DNA of 64,000 nt from Actinomycetota bacterium (lineage in GTDB: Bacteria > Actinomycetota > CADDZG01 > JAHWKV01): the NCBI GenBank assembly GCA_030447305.1, contig JAUJPC010000002.1, positions 550,042 through 614,041 of the forward strand. Reading direction: 5' to 3'. Positions 18,631 to 27,326 of the stretch are shown here, one piece after another. Made by a program: the position numbers and the translations under genes. Position 1 is the stretch's first letter. Every line of letters begins with the position of its first letter. The notes beneath the pieces are model-generated. The model was not told the origin of the DNA, ran no database searches, and was given only the letters and a program-made list of their open reading frames with translations.

Positions 18631-19520
18631 GCGTCCAGGCCCAGCATCTCCCGGGCTCCCTGCTCCTGCAGCTTTTGAGCCACCTCGGCCGCCATCGCCA
18701 CGCGGTCGGCAGGGGCCGCATGGACCGTGTGCTTGATCGCCACCCCTCCGTCGGAAGAGATCACCCTTGCCTCCAGGGTGAGGATCCCGTCTTCCACCCG
18801 CCCGTAGGCCGATACCGGCAGCAGGCAGCCACCTCCCAGCTTGCTAAGTACCGCACGCTCGGCTTCGACGGCGGCTGCAGTGGTTAGGTCATGCAGTTGG
18901 GAGACCAGCTCGGCGACCAAAGGGGCATCGGACCGCACCTCCACCGCCAGGGCGCCCTGCCCGGGAGCCGGCAGTGCCAGCGAGATCGGAATGAGGTCGT
19001 CCGCTTCGATGCCCAGCCGCTGTAGCCCTGCCGCAGCCAGCATGGCAGCGGAGTACTCGCCGGCGGCGACTCTGGCGATGCGGGTGGGCAGGTTGCCGTT
19101 CAGGGGGACGATCTCCAGGTCCGGCCGCAGATGCCGCAGCTGAGCCGTGCGCCGGGGGCTGGACGTGCCCACCTTAGCCCCCAGCTGCAAGGAGTCCAGC
19201 GTGCTGCCCACCAACGCCTCCCGGGCATCGGCCCTCGGTGGTATGGCGGCGACCACAAGGCCCTCCACGGGGGCGGTGGGAAGGTCCTTCAGGGAGTGGA
19301 CTCCGGCATCGATCTTGCCGTCCAAAAGTGCAATCTGGATCTCCTTGACGAAGATCCCGTCGCCCAGCCTTGGGTTGTCGGACTTCAGTACGGGCTTCGA
19401 GTCGACGATCTCGAGGCGAACCTCCAGGTCTGGAATCAGAGCCTCGAGCTGGCCCGCGACCCATTGGGACTGCACCAGCGCCAGCTTGCTGCCTCGGGTG
19501 CCTATGCGTAGGACAGGCAT
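18627..19520 (-). CDS. hemC: Porphobilinogen deaminase (hydroxymethylbilane synthase)
   Basis: A 297-residue enzyme joining four porphobilinogens. N-terminus LRIGTRGSKLALVQSQWV, active-site HSLKDLPT, and the dipyrromethane-cofactor cysteine in LGGGCLLPV (Cys232). ATG 19520 overlaps the hemA stop (TGATG). The frame extends upstream into hemA but the family start is the MPVLRIGTRG methionine. Confidence 0.95.
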   Translation of the reverse strand: MPVLRIGTRGSKLALVQSQWVAGQLEALIPDLEVRLEIVDSKPVLKSDNPRLGDGIFVKEIQIALLDGKIDAGVHSLKDLPTAPVEGLVVAAIPPRADAREALVGSTLDSLQLGAKVGTSSPRRTAQLRHLRPDLEIVPLNGNLPTRIARVAAGEYSAAMLAAAGLQRLGIEADDLIPISLALPAPGQGALAVEVRSDAPLVAELVSQLHDLTTAAAVEAERAVLSKLGGGCLLPVSAYGRVEDGILTLEARVISSDGGVAIKHTVHAAPADRVAMAAEVAQKLQEQGAREMLGLDA

Positions 19521-20716
19521 CAGTCGCCCGTCAGATGGAAGATCCTTCGGATGGTCGCCCGGTCGGCGTCGCTGCACCGCCGGAGCTCGACGGTGGGCCC
19601 GTGCAGGAGCTTGTTTGCGATGCGCTGGCCGAGCGTCCGAACCCTGTCCTCCTGGTCCGGCGGCAGCGCCAGACTGCCCATGGCTCGGCGGACCTCCTCA
19701 CGCACCACCTGCTCGGCGAAGGCATGAAGCTCCTTGATCGCCGGTCCGGAAGCTCGGGTGTCGGCCCAGTGCAGCAGGTCCGCGACCTCCTTTTTGACCA
19801 TCGACTCGGCGTCGATCATGGCGTCGGTGATCTCCGGCCCCCGTGGGCCGGGCAGCTCGTCCAGGTCCAGCACCTGGATCAGCTCATGGCTGACCGCATC
19901 GACGACCCTCGGCACGGAGACGTCAAGGACCAGCAGCGGCGACTTGCGATGCGCCGGGAGGTCGTCCATGGCGAGGCGGAAGTCACCCGACAAGGCGATG
20001 ATCGCCACGTCGGTTTCCGCCAGAAGACGGGGCAGGGAATCGAGCGTGTGGGCCTCGGCGCCAACCTCGTCGGCCAGCTCCTCGGCCGAGTCCTGCGTGC
20101 GGCTGACGATGTTGAGCGTGGCGCCGCTTTTGCGGCACCCAAATGCGGCGTCCCGGCCGATCTCACCGGCCCCCACGATAAGCACCTGGTGATCGGTCAG
20201 ATGCTCGAACCGGGCGCTGAGGTAGTCCGCGGCGAAGTCGCCCACCGAGCGGGCCAGCCGTCCGAGGGGGGTTTCGTTGCGCACCTGGCGTCCCAGGCGG
20301 ATCGCCCGGCTGAAGATGTTCTTCAGAACCGGTCCGGTCGACCCGGCCTGCTCGGCCAATGTGAGGGCCCGGCGGACCTGGCCCAGCACCTGCGGCTCGC
20401 CGATCACCAGGGAGTCCAGGCCGCAGGAGACCCGGAACAGGTGCTCGATGGCATCGGCCCCCTGCATTAAACGGACATCGTTGTGGTCGGTGGGCAGCAG
20501 GCCCGGCATTATGGCGGCCACCGCGTGGACGACGTCGGAGTCCAGGCCATCGCCGGTGGCGTAGATCTCCGTCCGGTGGCAGGTGGACAGGACGACCAGC
20601 TCGGCGAGACCCGGCCGTGGGCCGTGAAGAAGCTCCCGCTGCCCTGCCTCGGTGAGAGCCAGACGGTCGCGAAGCTCGGCGGGGGCCTGCCTTCCGGCGC
20701 TTAAGCCAACAATCAT
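19520..20716 (-). CDS. hemA: Glutamyl-tRNA reductase
   Basis: A 398-residue enzyme for the first C5-pathway step: glutamyl-tRNA is reduced to glutamate-1-semialdehyde. Catalytic cysteine in LSTCHRTEIYA (most relatives have N for the H), VIGEPQVLGQVRRA, the NADPH domain VLIVGAGEIGRDAA, and a C-terminal dimerisation helix. Substrate Glu-tRNA would come from GltX (37.5 kb). It overlaps hemH by four bases. Confidence 0.95.
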   Translation of the reverse strand: MIVGLSAGRQAPAELRDRLALTEAGQRELLHGPRPGLAELVVLSTCHRTEIYATGDGLDSDVVHAVAAIMPGLLPTDHNDVRLMQGADAIEHLFRVSCGLDSLVIGEPQVLGQVRRALTLAEQAGSTGPVLKNIFSRAIRLGRQVRNETPLGRLARSVGDFAADYLSARFEHLTDHQVLIVGAGEIGRDAAFGCRKSGATLNIVSRTQDSAEELADEVGAEAHTLDSLPRLLAETDVAIIALSGDFRLAMDDLPAHRKSPLLVLDVSVPRVVDAVSHELIQVLDLDELPGPRGPEITDAMIDAESMVKKEVADLLHWADTRASGPAIKELHAFAEQVVREEVRRAMGSLALPPDQEDRVRTLGQRIANKLLHGPTVELRRCSDADRATIRRIFHLTGD

Positions 20717-21633
20717 GACGGGTCAGAGTACCGCATCACGATGTCGGCAAGCGCCCGGATGAAACGCGGGTCGACGTTGGGTGAGCAGATGCGGCGCAGC
20801 TCGATATCCAGCTCCTCCGCTCGCTCGACGCATTCGACGTCGACGTCGAACAAAACCTCCAGGTGGTCGGCCACAAAACCGACCGGCGCTATGAGCGCCC
20901 GGCGGCCGCCCTCTTCGGCGAATGTCCCGAGCCGGACCAGGATGTCCGGTCCCAGCCACGGCTCCCCGGTGCTGCTCTCGCTCTGCCAGCCGGTGGTGTA
21001 GTTCGAGATACCGGCGGCATCGGCGTACACCTTGGCCGAGTCGGAGAGCTGGTCGGCGTAAGGGTCGCCCTCGGCAACAATGCGGGCGGGGATGCTGTGG
21101 GCGGTGAAGAAAACGCAGGTTCCGGGGTCGGCGGCGTCCCAGCCGTCCAGGGACTCCTTCAGGTTCTGGGCGACCAGGTCGACGAAGGCCGGCTCGTCGT
21201 ACCAGGACTTCACCATGGTGAGGTCAAAGTTGGCGCCCAGGGCGTCCCGGGCCTTCAGGATGCGGGCCTCGTACTCCCCGATGCTTTTCTTAGAGTAATG
21301 CGGCGCCAGGACCAGCCCGATGACCTTCGGTATCCCGGCCTCCGCGATCTTTGCGACGGTGTCGGCAACGAACGGGTGCCAGTGCTTCATTCCGGTGAAG
21401 ACCGCGAAGTCGCCCGGGTGCTCTTGCCCGAGCAGCCTCTCCAGCGACTCGGCCTGCTCCTGGGTGATCTCGTTGAGCGGCGAGCGGCCTCCGATCCTTT
21501 CGTAACGGTCGGCCAGGACCTTGAGAACCTGCGGCGACGGCGGCCGGCCTCCGCGGATGTCGGTGAAGTACGGTTCCACCTCGTCGGGGGTGCGAGGGCT
21601 CCCGTAGGCCATGAGCAGAACGGCGGTTCTCAT
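20713..21633 (-). CDS. hemH: Ferrochelatase (coproporphyrin type likely)
   Basis: A 306-residue ferrochelatase. Motifs: VLLMAYGSP at the start, GMKHWHPFV, catalytic His in LVLAPHYSKKSIGEY, and YTTGWQSESSTGEPWLGP near residue 225. ATG 21633 overlaps the hemE stop (ATGA). Because HemQ is present, the natural substrate is more likely coproporphyrin III than protoporphyrin IX (CpfC route). That is inference from the pathway. No coproporphyrinogen oxidase (hemY/cgoX) is next to it. Confidence 0.93.
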   Translation of the reverse strand: MRTAVLLMAYGSPRTPDEVEPYFTDIRGGRPPSPQVLKVLADRYERIGGRSPLNEITQEQAESLERLLGQEHPGDFAVFTGMKHWHPFVADTVAKIAEAGIPKVIGLVLAPHYSKKSIGEYEARILKARDALGANFDLTMVKSWYDEPAFVDLVAQNLKESLDGWDAADPGTCVFFTAHSIPARIVAEGDPYADQLSDSAKVYADAAGISNYTTGWQSESSTGEPWLGPDILVRLGTFAEEGGRRALIAPVGFVADHLEVLFDVDVECVERAEELDIELRRICSPNVDPRFIRALADIVMRYSDPS

Positions 21634-22673
21634 CGGCTTGGGTACTCGTGAACCGTATCGACCAGCAGCTTGAGGTTGTCCAGAGGGGTGTCCGGCAGCA
21701 CACCGTGTCCCAGGTTGAAGATGTGGCCGGGACGTCCACCGGCTCGTCCCAGGACCTCCTCGGCCTCCTTTACCAGTCGCTCCGGGTCGCCCAACAGCGT
21801 GTACGGGTCGAGGTTGCCCTGGATGGCCTTGTCGTGGCCGATGCGTTCCCACGCGGCGTCCAGGTCGACCTTGGCATCCACCCCGACCACTTCCGGATCG
21901 GGCGACACCATCAGCTCCAGCAGCTCTGTAGTGCCGGTGCCGAAGTGGATCCGGGGCACACCGAGCCGGGCGGTCTCGGCGAAGATACGCGCCGAGTAAG
22001 GGAGGGCAAACTCTCGATACTCGGTGGGACTCAGGCGGCCGGCCCAGCTGTCGAACAGCTGCAGGGCCTGCGCCCCAGCCTTGACCTGCTGGCCCATGTA
22101 ATCGATGAGGACGGTGGACAGGTGCTCGAGCAGCCTGTGCCAGACGGCCGGCTCCTCCTTCATGAGGGCATGGGTGTTGGGCAGCATCGGGTTGGGACGT
22201 CCCTCCACCAGGTAGCTGGCCAGCGTGAACGGCGCTCCGGCAAAGCCGATCATCGGCACCTCGCCGTCCAGGCGGTCGGCCACCAGCCGCATGGCTTCGA
22301 ACAGCTCCGGAAGCGCCTCCTCGGCGGGGATGGACGCCAGGCGTTCTACCTGGGCGGTGGTGCGGATCGGATCGGCGACCATCGGACCCATCCCCTCGAC
22401 GATCTCGTAGTTGACCCCCAGGCATGCGACCGGCGTCATGATGTCGGCGAAGATGATGGCGGCGTCCACAGGCATCTCGGCGAGCGGCATCAGCGTGACC
22501 TCGGCGCACAGCTCCGGGGTGCCGGCCACTTCGTTGAATGAGTGCTTGCGGCGGAACTCCCGGTAGGCGGGAAGGCTGCGGCCGGCCTGTCGCATCATCC
22601 AGATTGGCGTGACGTCTACCGCTTCCCGGCGGCAGGCGCGAAGGAAACGGTTGGAACGGGGATCGGGAGCCAT
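21630..22673 (-). CDS. hemE: Uroporphyrinogen decarboxylase
   Basis: A 347-residue enzyme that removes four carboxylates to give coproporphyrinogen III. Signature WMMRQAGRSLPAYRE near residue 27, GFAGAPFTLASYL near residue 148, and NLGHGVLPDTP near the end. ATG 22673. It starts the five-gene minus-strand operon hemE-H-A-C-D, each gene overlapping the next. It is divergent from the restriction-modification pair. Confidence 0.95.
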   Translation of the reverse strand: MAPDPRSNRFLRACRREAVDVTPIWMMRQAGRSLPAYREFRRKHSFNEVAGTPELCAEVTLMPLAEMPVDAAIIFADIMTPVACLGVNYEIVEGMGPMVADPIRTTAQVERLASIPAEEALPELFEAMRLVADRLDGEVPMIGFAGAPFTLASYLVEGRPNPMLPNTHALMKEEPAVWHRLLEHLSTVLIDYMGQQVKAGAQALQLFDSWAGRLSPTEYREFALPYSARIFAETARLGVPRIHFGTGTTELLELMVSPDPEVVGVDAKVDLDAAWERIGHDKAIQGNLDPYTLLGDPERLVKEAEEVLGRAGGRPGHIFNLGHGVLPDTPLDNLKLLVDTVHEYPSR

Positions 22674-22805
22674 AGTTTAAGAAGAAGATAACGCACCGGG
22701 CACAGTTGGCGATCTACGGAGCAGATCCCTGAGCCGCCTCTCTTCTGCCCTTATGATCCGAGCAATGTGAATCGGTCATTGAACCACTCTGGCGATGTTG
22801 CTAAT

Positions 22806-22823
22806 ATCGAACACACGTTCGAT
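22806..22823. promoter_or_regulatory. LexA-type (SOS box) palindrome before the R-M genes
   Basis: A perfect 7-4-7 inverted repeat, ATCGAAC-ACAC-GTTCGAT. It matches the actinobacterial/Bacillus SOS box GAAC-N4-GTTC with the flanking TCGA that mycobacterial LexA prefers. It lies 13 bp before the best GTG start of the methyltransferase gene, where bound LexA would block transcription or initiation. LexA itself is not in the window, so binding is inferred from the match. Confidence 0.75.
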
Positions 22824-22836
22824 GAAGGGAGACAGA

Positions 22837-24531
22837 GTGCTCCGGCCACGCCAGCTTGAGCTCCTGGACCAAAAGCCGCATCCTGAGGCGAGTCTTCGCG
22901 ATCCGGGCACGCAGTATGGCGAGGTTTTCACCCGCCGCTGGGTCGTCGAGTTGATCCTCGATCTTGTTGGGTACGTTTCCGACGACGATCTGGCGCAGAA
23001 AGTCGTCATCGAACCCTCCTGCGGCACCGGTGCCTTTCTCGTCCCGATTGTCGATCGATTGATCACTTCGGCCCGGGCGCACGGGCACAACATGGACTCT
23101 TTGGGTGAAGCGATTCGTGCCTGCGATCTTCTTGATGCCAACGTTCAGATTGCTCGAAAAACCGTAGCCGAGCAGCTTATGAACGCCGGGCTGGACGGGG
23201 CAAAGGCGATGGCACTGGCGACCGATTGGATTTCGACGGACGACTTCCTGCTTACCGACGAGCCGGGCCACGCGGATTTTGTCGTGGGGAATCCGCCCTA
23301 TATTCGGCTCGAGGACGTCCCGGCTGCCGTCATGTCGAGATACCGGGGGCTCTGTCCGACGATGCGCGGTCGCAGCGACGTCTATGTGGGATTCATCGAG
23401 CGGGGACTGTCCCTACTCCATGAAGGCGGCAGGCTGGGCTTCATTTGTGCCGACCGATGGATGAGGAATCAGTATGGTGCGGCCCTTCGGGAACTGGTCA
23501 GCGAGTCGTTTGCCGTGGATGCCGTTATCACCATGCACGACGTGGATGCCTTTGAGGAGGACGTGTCGGCTTATCCGGCCGTGGTCGTGCTTAGAAACGG
23601 ACCGCCGGGCTCGGCAGTGGTGGCAGAGACCGGACGCGAATTTGGCCCTCAGCAAGCCGCCGGACTCAGTAAATGGATAGGTGACGTTGGCAGTCCAGCC
23701 ATCGAGACAGGCGGGGTCTCCGCAGCAAGGCTTGCCGACTGGCCCGGCGGGCGGGACTTGTGGCCGGCTGGAAGCCCTGAGATGCTGCGAGTCGTCGCCG
23801 ACCTGGAACGCCGGTTTCCGCCTTTGGAAGACCAACGCACCGGTACCAGAGTCGGAATCGGCCTGGCGACCGGTTGCGACGAGGTCTACCTGACCCCGGA
23901 CGCCACTCTTGTGGAATCGGATCGCTTGGTTCCAATGGTTAGGGCGTCGGACATCGCAACGGGCCGGGTGGCTTGGTCGGGGACGTTTCTCGTCAACCCA
24001 TGGTACGAGGGGGGCTTGGTTCATCTGGGAGACTTCCCGCGGCTGGCCAGGTACCTTGAATCAAATAATGGCCGGCTCCGTGCTCGGCACGTCGCTCGTA
24101 AGCGACCCGCGCAGTGGTACCGCACTATCGACCGGGTCGATCCTCAGCTTACGGGTCGCCCGAAGCTGCTTTTGCCGGACCTCAAGGCTGCTGCCCACCC
24201 CGTTTTGGATTATGGAAACGCCTATCCTCACCACAACCTGTATTTCGTAGTCAGCGATGCCTGGGACCTTGAAGTGCTTGGCGGCCTTCTGCTCTCGGAC
24301 GTCGCCAATCTGTTTGTCGGTACCTACTGCGTGAAGATGAGGGGTGGCTGCTACCGTTTTCAGGCGCAGTACCTGCGCCGAATCAGAGTTCCGGACCCCG
24401 AGTCAATTTCCAGCTCCCATCGTCGTGGCCTTTCGGCTGCTTTCGCAGAACGTGACGGCGAGGCGGCGACGCACATTGCTCTGCAACTCTACGGACTTGA
24501 CGGCCTTCCTTCTAAAAACGGCCGGTGGTAG
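22837..24531 (+). CDS. N6-adenine DNA methyltransferase, Eco57I/TaqI-like
   Basis: About 564 residues from GTG 22837, chosen because GGGAG lies eight bases upstream; ATG codons at 22795 and 22822 overlap the SOS-type palindrome and lack a ribosome site. N-terminal part GTQYGEVFTRRWVVELI is typical of this class. SAM motif I is EPSCGTGAF (about 59-67) and catalytic motif IV is NPPY (about 152-155), the gamma-class adenine order. The C-terminal half (about 320-560), with GTRVGIGLATGCDEVYL, is the likely target-recognition region. The stop overlaps the next gene by seven bases. Composition is a little less GC-rich than the hem genes. Recognition sequence unknown. Confidence 0.85.
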   Translation: MLRPRQLELLDQKPHPEASLRDPGTQYGEVFTRRWVVELILDLVGYVSDDDLAQKVVIEPSCGTGAFLVPIVDRLITSARAHGHNMDSLGEAIRACDLLDANVQIARKTVAEQLMNAGLDGAKAMALATDWISTDDFLLTDEPGHADFVVGNPPYIRLEDVPAAVMSRYRGLCPTMRGRSDVYVGFIERGLSLLHEGGRLGFICADRWMRNQYGAALRELVSESFAVDAVITMHDVDAFEEDVSAYPAVVVLRNGPPGSAVVAETGREFGPQQAAGLSKWIGDVGSPAIETGGVSAARLADWPGGRDLWPAGSPEMLRVVADLERRFPPLEDQRTGTRVGIGLATGCDEVYLTPDATLVESDRLVPMVRASDIATGRVAWSGTFLVNPWYEGGLVHLGDFPRLARYLESNNGRLRARHVARKRPAQWYRTIDRVDPQLTGRPKLLLPDLKAAAHPVLDYGNAYPHHNLYFVVSDAWDLEVLGGLLLSDVANLFVGTYCVKMRGGCYRFQAQYLRRIRVPDPESISSSHRRGLSAAFAERDGEAATHIALQLYGLDGLPSKNGRW

Positions 24532-25478
24532 GCAAGCCCAAGGTAGCGCCGCTCAACCCGAGATCGGTGCTGCTGTCCAATCCCTACTGCGCGCCCTTGC
24601 GTGAGATGTACCACCGGATGACGGCTGCTTCGGCAACCAGCTGGGACCAGATCGAGGATGAGTTTCTTGCGGCAATCTCAGCTTTCGACAAAGGACTTCC
24701 GCAGGTCTTCTCCGGCGACGCGGTTGAAAAGGATCTCCAAAGCAAACAGCTAAGCGGCGCCTTGCAAAACGGCAAGGGCGACTGGTTCAACAACCTCCTC
24801 GCACTGCTCCTCGAACGGTGTGCGGGAATCGAGACGCTTTACGTCGGGCGCCAGGTCCCCGGATTGATAATCGCCGAGCACAATCTGGACGGCGTGTACC
24901 CGGGCGACGAGAGCCGGGCTATCGAGTTCCTACTTGAAGCCAAGATGATGGGCACACCCAAACATGCCAATAGCCCCGGTCAGAAGGCGTTCGGCCGCGC
25001 CGGTTCGGCGGATACGAACAAACGCGTCAAGGAACTGGCGTTCAAGTCGATCGACCTGAAAGGCGAGGCCTCCCGACGACTTTCGCATAAGGGCATTTCG
25101 CCAACCGGCGGAGCGGGTGGCGGAGATCTTTCGACCTGGCTTCACGCAAGCCGGCCTCGCATCTACTTCTTCATGGCGGCACGCGTCGTCAGCGATACGG
25201 ACTTCGCCGCTGTGGTGAGGTGGGCCGATACCGCGGCCCAGGTGGTGGATGCCGTCGGGGTTTACTGCTATGAGTTCGTTCCCGGCTCGTACACCGACTA
25301 CCGCCCCAAGGTCGGGATCCAGCCTGTCTATCAGCTGGATCGGGTTCTCTACCGCGCCTGCACGGAGCTCAAGAGCTTGAAGGAGGCACCACCACCACCG
25401 ATTATCTTCGACGTCGCACCGAGCGCCGCGGCCCAGGCTCTCGAGTTGACCGGAGAAGCCGCCGCCGAGCCTGAGTAA
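24525..25478 (+). CDS. Putative type II restriction endonuclease, partner of the methyltransferase
   Basis: A 317-residue protein translated from GTG 24525, overlapping the methyltransferase stop. I do not recognise its family. It has a possible PD-(D/E)XK core: Asp122 in NLDGVYPG and Glu138-Ala-Lys140 in FLLEAKMMG, with a basic stretch after it and a Gly-rich loop (TGGAGGGDLSTW). No signal peptide or membrane part. The tight overlap with a gamma-class methyltransferase is the usual type II arrangement, so restriction endonuclease is the best inference. Ends 81 bp before gatC. Confidence 0.6.
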   Translation: MVGKPKVAPLNPRSVLLSNPYCAPLREMYHRMTAASATSWDQIEDEFLAAISAFDKGLPQVFSGDAVEKDLQSKQLSGALQNGKGDWFNNLLALLLERCAGIETLYVGRQVPGLIIAEHNLDGVYPGDESRAIEFLLEAKMMGTPKHANSPGQKAFGRAGSADTNKRVKELAFKSIDLKGEASRRLSHKGISPTGGAGGGDLSTWLHASRPRIYFFMAARVVSDTDFAAVVRWADTAAQVVDAVGVYCYEFVPGSYTDYRPKVGIQPVYQLDRVLYRACTELKSLKEAPPPPIIFDVAPSAAAQALELTGEAAAEPE

Positions 25479-25559
25479 TCCTAGACCTTTTGCCCCCGAT
25501 GACCCCTGGGGCGAATTCTTGTAAGAATGAATTGACCTCCATCACCTTAGGAGTCTTTC

Positions 25560-25856
25560 TTGGGCATAGGTCGGGAGCAGGTTGAGCACGTCGCCAAGCT
25601 GGCGCGCCTTGCCCTCACAGAGGAGGAGCTCACCCTGTTCGAAGGGCAGCTCTCGGCGATCCTGGAACACGCCAACACCGTGACCAACCTGGATACTGAG
25701 GGGGTGGAGCCCACTTCCCACTCAATGCCGCTGATGAACGTGATGCGGCCCGACGTGATCATCCCGTCGATCGGCGCGGAGGCCGCCCTGGCGAACGCCC
25801 CTGCCGCCGGGGACGGCCACTTCCGGGTGCCCCGGATCCTTGAGGAAGAGGGCTAG
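25560..25856 (+). CDS. gatC: Asp/Glu-tRNA amidotransferase subunit C
   Basis: A 98-residue GatC with the typical start REQVEHVAKLARLALTEEEL and end around FRVPRIL. TTG start at 25560 with TAGGAG eight bases upstream. It stabilises GatA-GatB. Immediately followed by gatA (stop TAG, then ATG). Confidence 0.93.
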   Translation: MGIGREQVEHVAKLARLALTEEELTLFEGQLSAILEHANTVTNLDTEGVEPTSHSMPLMNVMRPDVIIPSIGAEAALANAPAAGDGHFRVPRILEEEG

Positions 25857-27326
25857 ATGCAGCTCTGGGAACGGACCGCCGCCGACGTCGCCTCTCTGAT
25901 CGCCTCCAAGGAAGTCTCGGCCGCCGAGGTCACCGAGTCCTGCATCTCCCGGACCAACGAGGTCGAAGGCGACGTTTTGTCCTACCTGACCCTCACCCCG
26001 GAGGCCGCCCGGGCCAAGGCCGCCGAGGTTGACTCCGCCGTTGCCGCCGGGGACCCGCTGGGACCGCTGGCCGGGGTGCCGATGGCGCTTAAGGACATCA
26101 TCTGCACGCAGGGCACCCGCACCACCGCTGCGTCCAAGATCCTGGACAACTACATCCCGCCCTACTCGGCGACGGTAGCCGAACGCCTCTACGCCGCCGG
26201 CGGCACGATGCTGGGCAAGACGAATCTCGATGAATTCGCCATGGGGTCGTCCACCGAGAACTCGGCTTATCAGATAACCAAGAACCCGTGGGATCTCGAA
26301 AGAGTCCCCGGAGGCTCCTCCGGCGGGAGCGCCTCTGCTGTGGCGGCGGGGCAGGCGCCTTTCTCCATCGGCACCGACACCGGGGGCAGCATCCGCCAGC
26401 CGGCGGCCCTGTGCGGCGTCGTCGGCCTGAAGCCCACGTATGGATTGGTTCCCCGGTACGGGCTGATTGCCTTTGCCTCCTCGCTGGACCAGGCGGGTCC
26501 GATAACCCGGGACGTCCGGGACGCGGCCATCGTCCTGCAGGTGATCGCCGGTCAGGACCCGCGCGATTCGACTTCCCTGCCCAGCCCGGTACCCGACTAC
26601 GTCGGCGCTCTGGCGAAAGGCATCGACGGCCTGAGGATCGGCGTGGTGAAGGAGATCTCCGGCGAAGGTGTCGACCCTGCGGTCCAGGCCCGTTTCCGGG
26701 AGGCGGTGCAGCTGCTGGAGAAGCTGGGAGCCAAAATCGGGGAGGTCTCGCTTTCCACCTTCGGATTCGGCATCGACATCTACTACTTGATCGCCCCGGC
26801 GGAGGCCTCCTCCAACCTCGCCCGCTTCGACGGCGTGCGCTACGGCCTGAGGGTCGACGGTCCCGACGTTGCGACCATGAACTCGCTCACCCGGGCCGCC
26901 GGCTTCGGCCCCGAGGTGAAGCGCCGCATCATGCTCGGCACCTACTCGCTTTCCAGCGGCTACTACGACGCCTACTATCTGAAGGCTCAGAAGGCCCGGA
27001 CCCTCATCGCACGGGACTTCGCCCGTGCCTACGAGGAGTTCGACCTGCTGGTATCACCGACTGCACCGACCACCGCCTTCAAACTGGGTGAGAAAACCCA
27101 GGACCCGCTGACCATGTACCTATCGGACATCTGCACCGTGCCGTCCTCCCTGGCGGGTGCGGCGGCCATATCGGTTCCGGCCGGTCTCTCGTCGGACGAC
27201 GGGCTGCCGGTGGGCATCCAATTCATGGCCAGGCCGATGGACGAGACCACCATGCTTTCAGCCGCCTACGCCTTCGAGCAGGAGCTCGGCCCGCTGCCCA
27301 AGCCGCCCCTCTGGAGCACATCGTGA
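25857..27326 (+). CDS. gatA: Asp/Glu-tRNA amidotransferase subunit A
   Basis: A 489-residue amidase-signature enzyme. LKDIICTQGTRTTAAS holds the catalytic Lys; GGSSGGSASAVAAG holds the cis-Ser and the nucleophilic Ser lies in GTDTGGSIRQPAAL. It supplies ammonia from glutamine to GatB. The set implies the indirect route to Gln-tRNA and/or Asn-tRNA, fitting the single GltX at 37.5 kb. Confidence 0.96.
   Translation: MQLWERTAADVASLIASKEVSAAEVTESCISRTNEVEGDVLSYLTLTPEAARAKAAEVDSAVAAGDPLGPLAGVPMALKDIICTQGTRTTAASKILDNYIPPYSATVAERLYAAGGTMLGKTNLDEFAMGSSTENSAYQITKNPWDLERVPGGSSGGSASAVAAGQAPFSIGTDTGGSIRQPAALCGVVGLKPTYGLVPRYGLIAFASSLDQAGPITRDVRDAAIVLQVIAGQDPRDSTSLPSPVPDYVGALAKGIDGLRIGVVKEISGEGVDPAVQARFREAVQLLEKLGAKIGEVSLSTFGFGIDIYYLIAPAEASSNLARFDGVRYGLRVDGPDVATMNSLTRAAGFGPEVKRRIMLGTYSLSSGYYDAYYLKAQKARTLIARDFARAYEEFDLLVSPTAPTTAFKLGEKTQDPLTMYLSDICTVPSSLAGAAAISVPAGLSSDDGLPVGIQFMARPMDETTMLSAAYAFEQELGPLPKPPLWSTS

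Noticed and set aside
20713..22509. A 598-codon open frame on the minus strand covering hemH and part of hemE
   Set aside because: Only its last 306 codons (hemH) look like protein; the first half is the hemE gene read out of frame.
24525..25478. XhoI/PaeR7I-type endonuclease
   Set aside because: The conserved core of that family is not seen; only a generic nuclease core is possible.
25515..25528. ATTCTT-GT-AAGAAT palindrome before gatC
   Set aside because: Short, and no regulator with such a site is suggested by context.
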